A DNA stretch of 64,000 nt, taken from positions 186,001 through 250,000 of the forward strand of contig JBDOQK010000034.1 of the NCBI GenBank assembly GCA_040437565.1, read 5' to 3'. Below are positions 58,786 through 64,000 of the stretch, piece after piece; position 1 is the first letter of the stretch; each line of letters starts with the position of its first letter. This DNA comes from Albugo candida. Its lineage: Eukaryota; Oomycota; Peronosporomycetes; Albuginales. A program made the position numbers and the translations under genes. The notes below the pieces were generated by a model that worked only from the letters and a program-made list of their open reading frames with translations, made no database searches and was not told where the DNA came from.

Positions 58786-59498
58786 ATATGTAGATATGTT
58801 ATTTAAGATAGCCTAGGCAACTAGAGAAGTCAGTTAGTCTAATTCTAGTAATATAGACACCTTCAACTGAGCACCAAGAAAAAGTGCTAGAGAGAATTTT
58901 GAAGATATCAGACTCGTAAATAAGTCAAAAATGTGCAATTGTCTGCGTACGGATGAATAGGTCGTTTAGACCTAAGTCGCTTCTTTTAACCTAATCCAGG
59001 TGTTTGGGAGATGCAGAAGTGTGTCAAAAAGGGCTGTAATTTTGGCATTTCCTGTAGTTTACATTGTCAACCAACCTTGATAGAAAACAAGCAAACTTGT
59101 TGAAACCTAGCGCAATCATCCCAAGGCAGAGTCAGCCGTTTGCGAAAAAACATCTTTGCATATACTCGTGCACAGAAAATGACGAGATGTGAGATATGCT
59201 GCTGTCCAATTTTCGTAGCAGCGACGTGGTGGTCAACGTTGCTGTAACAGGGAAAGGCGGTGCCAAAAAGTGGGATGAAAATCTTGCTTTTTTTGAATAG
59301 TTAGGACCCTATATATCGCTCAATGAATGCATTGGCAGCGGGAAATGGGAAAACCTAGACTTGAGGGGATTTGTACAATGCGGCGATGTGATAACCCAAT
59401 CACTAGAAATGTTGGGTTGTTGTATCGGTGGCTTGCGTAGTACTCGGAATAGGGGTTTCGAATGAGCACCCTTTGCATGGATGAGCCCAGGCCATAAT

Positions 59499-59593
59499 CA
59501 TTGGTGGCAGCGAGCTCATGTCACTGAAGAGTTCATACGGAGGAGTGTATAAAAGAATTGGGGACAAGAAGAGCACTTGAACGTAGTAAAGCA
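59499..59593 (+). promoter_or_regulatory. Promoter/5'UTR block with TATA box, shared with the 34.4-kb gene
   Basis: TATAAAAG at 59548-59555 lies 46 bases before the ATG at 59594. The surrounding elements (TTGGTGGCAGCGAGC at 59501, GGAGGAGTG before the TATA, and GAGCACTTGAACG about 25 bases before the ATG) recur in the same order upstream of the secreted-protein gene on the minus strand at 34417-34500. Confidence 0.65.
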
Positions 59594-60013
59594 ATGGTAG
59601 CGTGGTCTAAAAAGCGATTTGGAGGTTACTTATTGCCTCTCGTAATATCGGTAGCATTGCTGAATGGCTCTGTATTCACTGCCGCCACGTCTTTCCAGGC
59701 GGCTCCAGAAGACAGTCAAATGCAGCGTGCATTGGGTAATAAAGAAGAGACAAAGTCTGAGATAAAATGCCTGAGCGATACTAATCAAATTCCCTTGGAT
59801 GCAGCCGGGACATCAACAGCGAAAAGCGATTCCACTGGCAGTGGACCGACCATAGGTCAAATCAGGGTGGGAATTGGAGCAACATTTATTAAAACACGAA
59901 AGAAAGTGTCTCCAGTAATCGATAACGTGGGCAATACTATATGTACTCTAGTCGGAAAAGGAAAAGCGAGACTTGTTGACAACCTTAGCAACATCGATCC
60001 GAATTCCAAGTAA
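59594..60013 (+). CDS. Small secreted protein, family member 3
   Basis: 139 residues from ATG 59594; the frame is open further upstream, but this ATG opens the signal peptide and matches its paralogue. The signal peptide core is YLLPLVISVALLNG, followed by FQAAPEDSQMQRAL, the shared post-signal motif (compare IQTVPQNSQLKREL at 34.4 kb and IQAVPQGNEVNRQL at 27.4 kb). The rest is polar and basic (GQIRVGIGATFIKTRKKVSP, then VGKGKARLVDNLSN) with only two cysteines and no tandem repeat, so it is a short member of the family. A secreted effector role is inference. Confidence 0.7.
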   Translation: MVAWSKKRFGGYLLPLVISVALLNGSVFTAATSFQAAPEDSQMQRALGNKEETKSEIKCLSDTNQIPLDAAGTSTAKSDSTGSGPTIGQIRVGIGATFIKTRKKVSPVIDNVGNTICTLVGKGKARLVDNLSNIDPNSK

Positions 60014-63000
60014 AGAAACCCATTCTTGAAAAGGCTACAGCGGGGAAACGTACGAGTTCTTTTACAGAAAGAGAGAGCACATCATAGCTTAAATCTAGCT
60101 CTAATGCGAAGCTGAATATGACACCTGAACGACATTTTGGTTCTTTCTACAGCTGTGTCGCTCGCTGATCGGAGCAAGTGAACCTTCGTTGTTATATTGA
60201 CTGATCGCGAAGCGTTACTCATGAATCATAGAACCTGTGAACCTTATCATAATTGTACAGAGATGGCATCCTTCAGCCTAAAAATCGTCTCGAAACGTAA
60301 ACTTGAGTAAAAGATTTATCATAAGGAAATTCGAACCATGACTTTTCACACTGACATAAGAATTCAAAGTCCTATTCGACGAGATAATAAAAATGGTATC
60401 CAGTACGGACGAGCATTGTTCCCTGATAAAAAAATTCATACAGTACGAGCATGTGAATACTCGAACAGGATCCAAAGTGAGTGGGATGTAGCGGAGAATG
60501 CGGTGAACCCGCGCGGACATGTCAGCGGTATTCAAAAAGTCTTTTCGCATCGTTTATTGATGGAGACTTGGCTCGATCGCGCAGCACTTGTGACACCAAA
60601 TACACAAGTGACATAACACAAATATTGCGGTATCTAAGATCTTGGCAAAATCATAGGCGATTGATCAAGTCTTAAGTGTTGATAGACTAACCATTCTATT
60701 CCAACGGTAATACAAGGGTTCGAAGAATCTTTTAAGATGCGAGCAACTTTCCTTCCAACTTATGAATCTTGGTCAGAAGTTCCCTAGAGGAGACATATAG
60801 TTCTTTGTAGGAGACGTATTGTGTTTACCGTAATCGTTCATTGTAGTAATTTGCATTCGCACTATTCTGTGCAACTCGAGGCAAGTATTTCGACCAGCAA
60901 AACCTAAATTTATTCTTCACAAAATCAGATCATTGAGTTCAATCAAATTTTAGTGTCAAAAGTAGTAAGACGCTAAAGAGATTTATTGAGGAATGCACGT
61001 TTCTTACATCAGTGAAACAGATTTGTAAGCGTGGGCGTGTAACGATCTTCTCTATCGCAATTATTCGTTTGTAGGATCATTTCTGATCGATCACTCAATA
61101 TGCTTCATGAATACTTGCGCCGTTATGGTTAACTCTTTGCGTAATACTAATAGCAGCCCGAAAAATAGACGCTTTAAATTGTCTTGATCTTCATAATAAA
61201 CAACACGCTCGAAATATACAATGCATGGAGCCATTTAAACTCGCACTCTTTTACGAAAATCATTTGCAAAACGGTGGATTGTTACGAAGCTCAAAAGTCA
61301 ATTGTGCAAGCAATCATACGTCAATCTCTCGGCATCAGGAAGATTCCATTTACGTGTCCGAAGCTTCTGTATGAAATCAGAAAGATTGCTGTCATTTTCG
61401 ACAAATGTAGTTCAATAATGCTTCCCATACAAGCCCTTGATCGCTGAATGTAAAATCGAGAGAGTGTATGGTAGACAGACCATTCGCTTCTCTGTTCCAT
61501 AAAGATGACTACCACCCTTCGATATTTTATTCTGGAATGTGAAACTCTTCTAGTTCAACCAAGGAGGATCACTAAGCAGATAACTAAAATTCGTGCGTAC
61601 AGAGAGCGCCTACGAAGTGCAGAAGTAACCAATTTGGTCACAAAATTGCTCATCGTGAGACTCACTCCAGGAAAAAAAAGAGTATCATTCATACAACCAT
61701 CAATATCAATTCGGCGTCATGATCATCTCAACTTCACGTGGGAGAGCACTATGGCGTGCATTTGAAACAGAAAGTTGCAGACCTAGATTAGCTAGAATGA
61801 CCGCTCAAATGTTGTGATGGAAATTGCAAGGAGAAGATTACGAATCAATCCCTGAACAATTTTGAACGAGGAACGGTGCATAGAGGTTGAAGGGGATATC
61901 AGAAATCAGTGAGGACGTTTCATGACAAAAAGTCAAATGATCATGAAGCAATTGCAGGAAGAAAAGACATCAATTTACGCCCGAAAGGATTTGAGAGGAT
62001 TCTGGTATTGAGCCTCGCAAAGTTTACGCCAGCTACAATGAAACCGAGAACAAACCAAAGACTTGGGGAAAACTCTGATACAAGGAACTGAAATCGAGAG
62101 AGAGTGGTGAGACTTACCAGATACAGGCAAGTACTTGGTCGTCTTATATAGTTTTCAGCAGCAAAACGTTAGGCTATGCATACCATGCTGCAAGTCGTTG
62201 AGCATCCTACGGCTGTGTTCATCCTCAGAGAAGCTGGTTACCCTATCGAATCGTACAGCAGCAAAAAGTCTGTGAAGCGGAGAAATCGAAGGTACCGGTC
62301 AAATATACCTGAGTTTGACCAGGATGTCAATGGGACGAATAAACTGAAGGATTTGATGTAAAACGAAGAATCTGCAAGCCTTGGCAGATAGTTATACTGA
62401 ACAAAGCTTGTAGGAAGGTGAAGGTCGTCCGTCTTCAACTATCACAAATCACTTCAAGTGAGAAGCAGCTGATTACCTGGTAAATATTCCCGCACCGAAC
62501 AGCTAAATTTTGCAGCAAGGAAAAGGGCTACAGGACGTAGGGTTTCAAGGGCACAGAAGAATTAGTAGCATATGATGTATTCTTCTATGATGGTGTTACC
62601 AATTGATGATTTGAAAACCACTTCTTTTTGGAGATTTGAGCATTTTGGGTCGGCATCCAAGCTCAGATTCTTGTCAACTGCGCGAGTGTACACGAGCATG
62701 ACGGCCTCGGCTACAGTAGACGAGCAAAAAATATCAGTTTAAACATTTAAATATGTAAGCTCTTCGCGCTGCATATAGTTATTGATCTTGCAAGATGTTT
62801 TTTTCATCATTTCGTATTGCAATCGATTGTATCAATTCAAAGAACAACTTTTTTCTCTCCTGGGGACGACACTTTCTAAAGCTAAGGCATTTTGATGGGG
62901 TCAGCATTTTTTGCTGGTAAAATGAAGTAATGCATGAAAGTATCTAAAAAATCGCAGCGCTGATAACCATGTGATTTTATTCCGAACTCAGCTAATCACA

Positions 63001-63719
63001 TTCAAAAGTCAAAATTATAGTGCTTTCTCACTGCATAGTTGCGGTATGCGACCAACAATTCATCATCTTTTTTTCAGCCATTTCTGATGAGAAAATAAAA
63101 ACGACTTTGACTGCACACAAGAAGAAACCATCACGATTTTTAGTGGAATGGAAATGTAGGTAGATGTATGAGAGCCATGCATTGATAAATTTCATCAGCT
63201 TGCTGAAAACCCGATTCTGCACAAGTAATTACGGTGCTGATTATCATTTTTTGGAGCTTTTTCTCTTGAGAGTCCTAGTGGTTCCATGGGAAACTAAACA
63301 CCATCTTATCAACGCGCTGGGTTTTTATAGGAAATTTCGGCATTCCCTTATGAGCGATTGCTTCCGTGGTAATGTGATGGATGCAGAACCGTGATTACGT
63401 TTCTCAAGCATGCATAGGAGCTATCGCTAATAGAATCCAGATTACGTTTCTCAATCAGCTTGACGATGCGACCATATGAATCTTCCATATGATTGTTCTA
63501 TGAAGGCTCCGCAATACTGAACGACTTAAAAGATTACGAATGCTTTAGTCAATCACAAATAGTTAACTACTTATTAGTCAAAAGCGAGCAATATCCACTT
63601 TAAGTAGACCGCTTCCCCGAGGACAATATCAAATAAAATAGATCCAGGGAATTTTAGAAGACCAGGAATAGCAATAAGTTTGTATCATTTCTATATCACC
63701 AGCTGCTTGTGGATTTTTA
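60014..63719. other. Gene-poor stretch containing dispersed repeat copy B
   Basis: Copy B of the dispersed repeat occupies about 60970-61152 on the minus strand (GATCGTTACACGCCCACGCT read in reverse). ATG frames of 60-86 codons at 61505-61765 and 62176-62361 lack domains and signal peptides and are not called. No RNA gene was recognised. Confidence 0.5.
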
Positions 63720-64000
63720 ATGGCCGACAAAGAAGCCTTACAAGTTGCCAATAAGGATTTTTCGGTCATGCTTCAGCGATGGGAACAATGTAAGCAACTT
63801 CAGTTTGTAGAACATGACCATTCGGACATCTAGTCACTGCAGGACCTCGTACTCTGAAAGGATTTGACGTGTGTGATCTCTGCCAAAAGTCTATCATTCA
63901 ACATCTGACGGGTCAACATTGTCTCAACATATCTCCTGTATACAGCACCGCATTGCTCTGATGAAAGAAAATGGTTGACGAGGAAGATAGATTCGCTGCT
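63720..64000 (+). CDS. 5' exons of a gene with a C2H2-like zinc finger, running off the right edge
   Basis: ATG 63720 opens MADKEALQVANKDFSVMLQR. A 44-base intron, 63790-63833 (GTAAGC...CATCTAG), joins in phase to FTAGPRTLKGFDVCDLCQKS and then QHLTGQHCLN. The spacing C-x2-C-x6-H-x4-H (with an adjacent C) suits a small zinc finger, loosely like those in SAGA or ataxin-7-type proteins. A second donor (CCTGTATAC, at about 63938) and a possible acceptor (GATAG at about 63990) would carry the frame out of the window. The family is not established. Confidence 0.4.

Noticed and set aside
60712-60735. ggttcgaagaatc, resembling a tRNA B box
   Set aside because: No A box or cloverleaf upstream.
1-64000. 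Retrovirus, LTR element or Polinton copies
   Set aside because: No reverse transcriptase, integrase, capsid or paired long terminal repeats were recognised; the long direct repeats seen all flank assembly gaps.

Overview
The window looks like nuclear DNA of an oomycete (a stramenopile water mould or downy-mildew-like organism). The evidence is: compact genes with few, short GT-AG introns (44 to 71 bases where they can be placed); long ORFs for typical eukaryotic proteins (ATM kinase, GAF-phosphodiesterase, otubain, a START/FYVE-type zinc-finger protein); and lysine-rich, internally repetitive secreted proteins of the kind common in plant-parasitic oomycetes. A white-blister-rust type (Albugo-like) genome is my best guess, but the sequence alone does not prove it.

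Layout. 0.3-7 kb: the tail of an unrecognised gene, a very large single-span membrane protein with a LamG/concanavalin-like and repetitive ectodomain, and an otubain (de-ubiquitinase) that an assembly gap has fused to it in frame. 6.9-13.6 kb, minus strand: a large serine-rich, coiled-coil, single-span membrane protein whose frame contains a false 650-codon duplication. 14.3-17.1 kb: a START/FYVE-like protein and a convergent acidic/coiled-coil protein. 17-33 kb: gene-poor and repeat-rich, with a candidate terminal-inverted-repeat element, a 152-bp tandem array, and two genes for secreted proteins inside a 3.2-kb duplicated block. 33-39 kb: another secreted protein of the same family, a possible hAT-transposase remnant and little else. 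39.3-55.7 kb: a conserved gene island with a multi-exon multi-pass membrane protein, a three-GAF cyclic-nucleotide phosphodiesterase, a nearly complete ATM checkpoint kinase and a small COX14-like membrane protein. 55.7-64 kb: gene-poor, with a third member of the secreted family at 59.6 kb and the first exons of a zinc-finger gene leaving the right edge.

Main messages. (1) Of nine 100-N gaps, seven are flanked by direct duplications (61 bp to 3175 bp). All look identical by eye except one, which has a single difference. These are almost certainly contig overlaps that were not merged, and they distort gene models. (2) Three secreted proteins (27.4, 34.4 and 59.6 kb) share a signal-peptide pattern and a short motif just after it ending in R-x-L, then diverge into lysine-rich repeats. 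Two of them, 25 kb apart on opposite strands, also share a promoter/5'UTR block of about 80-95 bp. This is the best candidate here for an undescribed gene family, plausibly a secreted effector family. (3) No retrovirus, LTR element, Polinton or CRISPR array was recognised.
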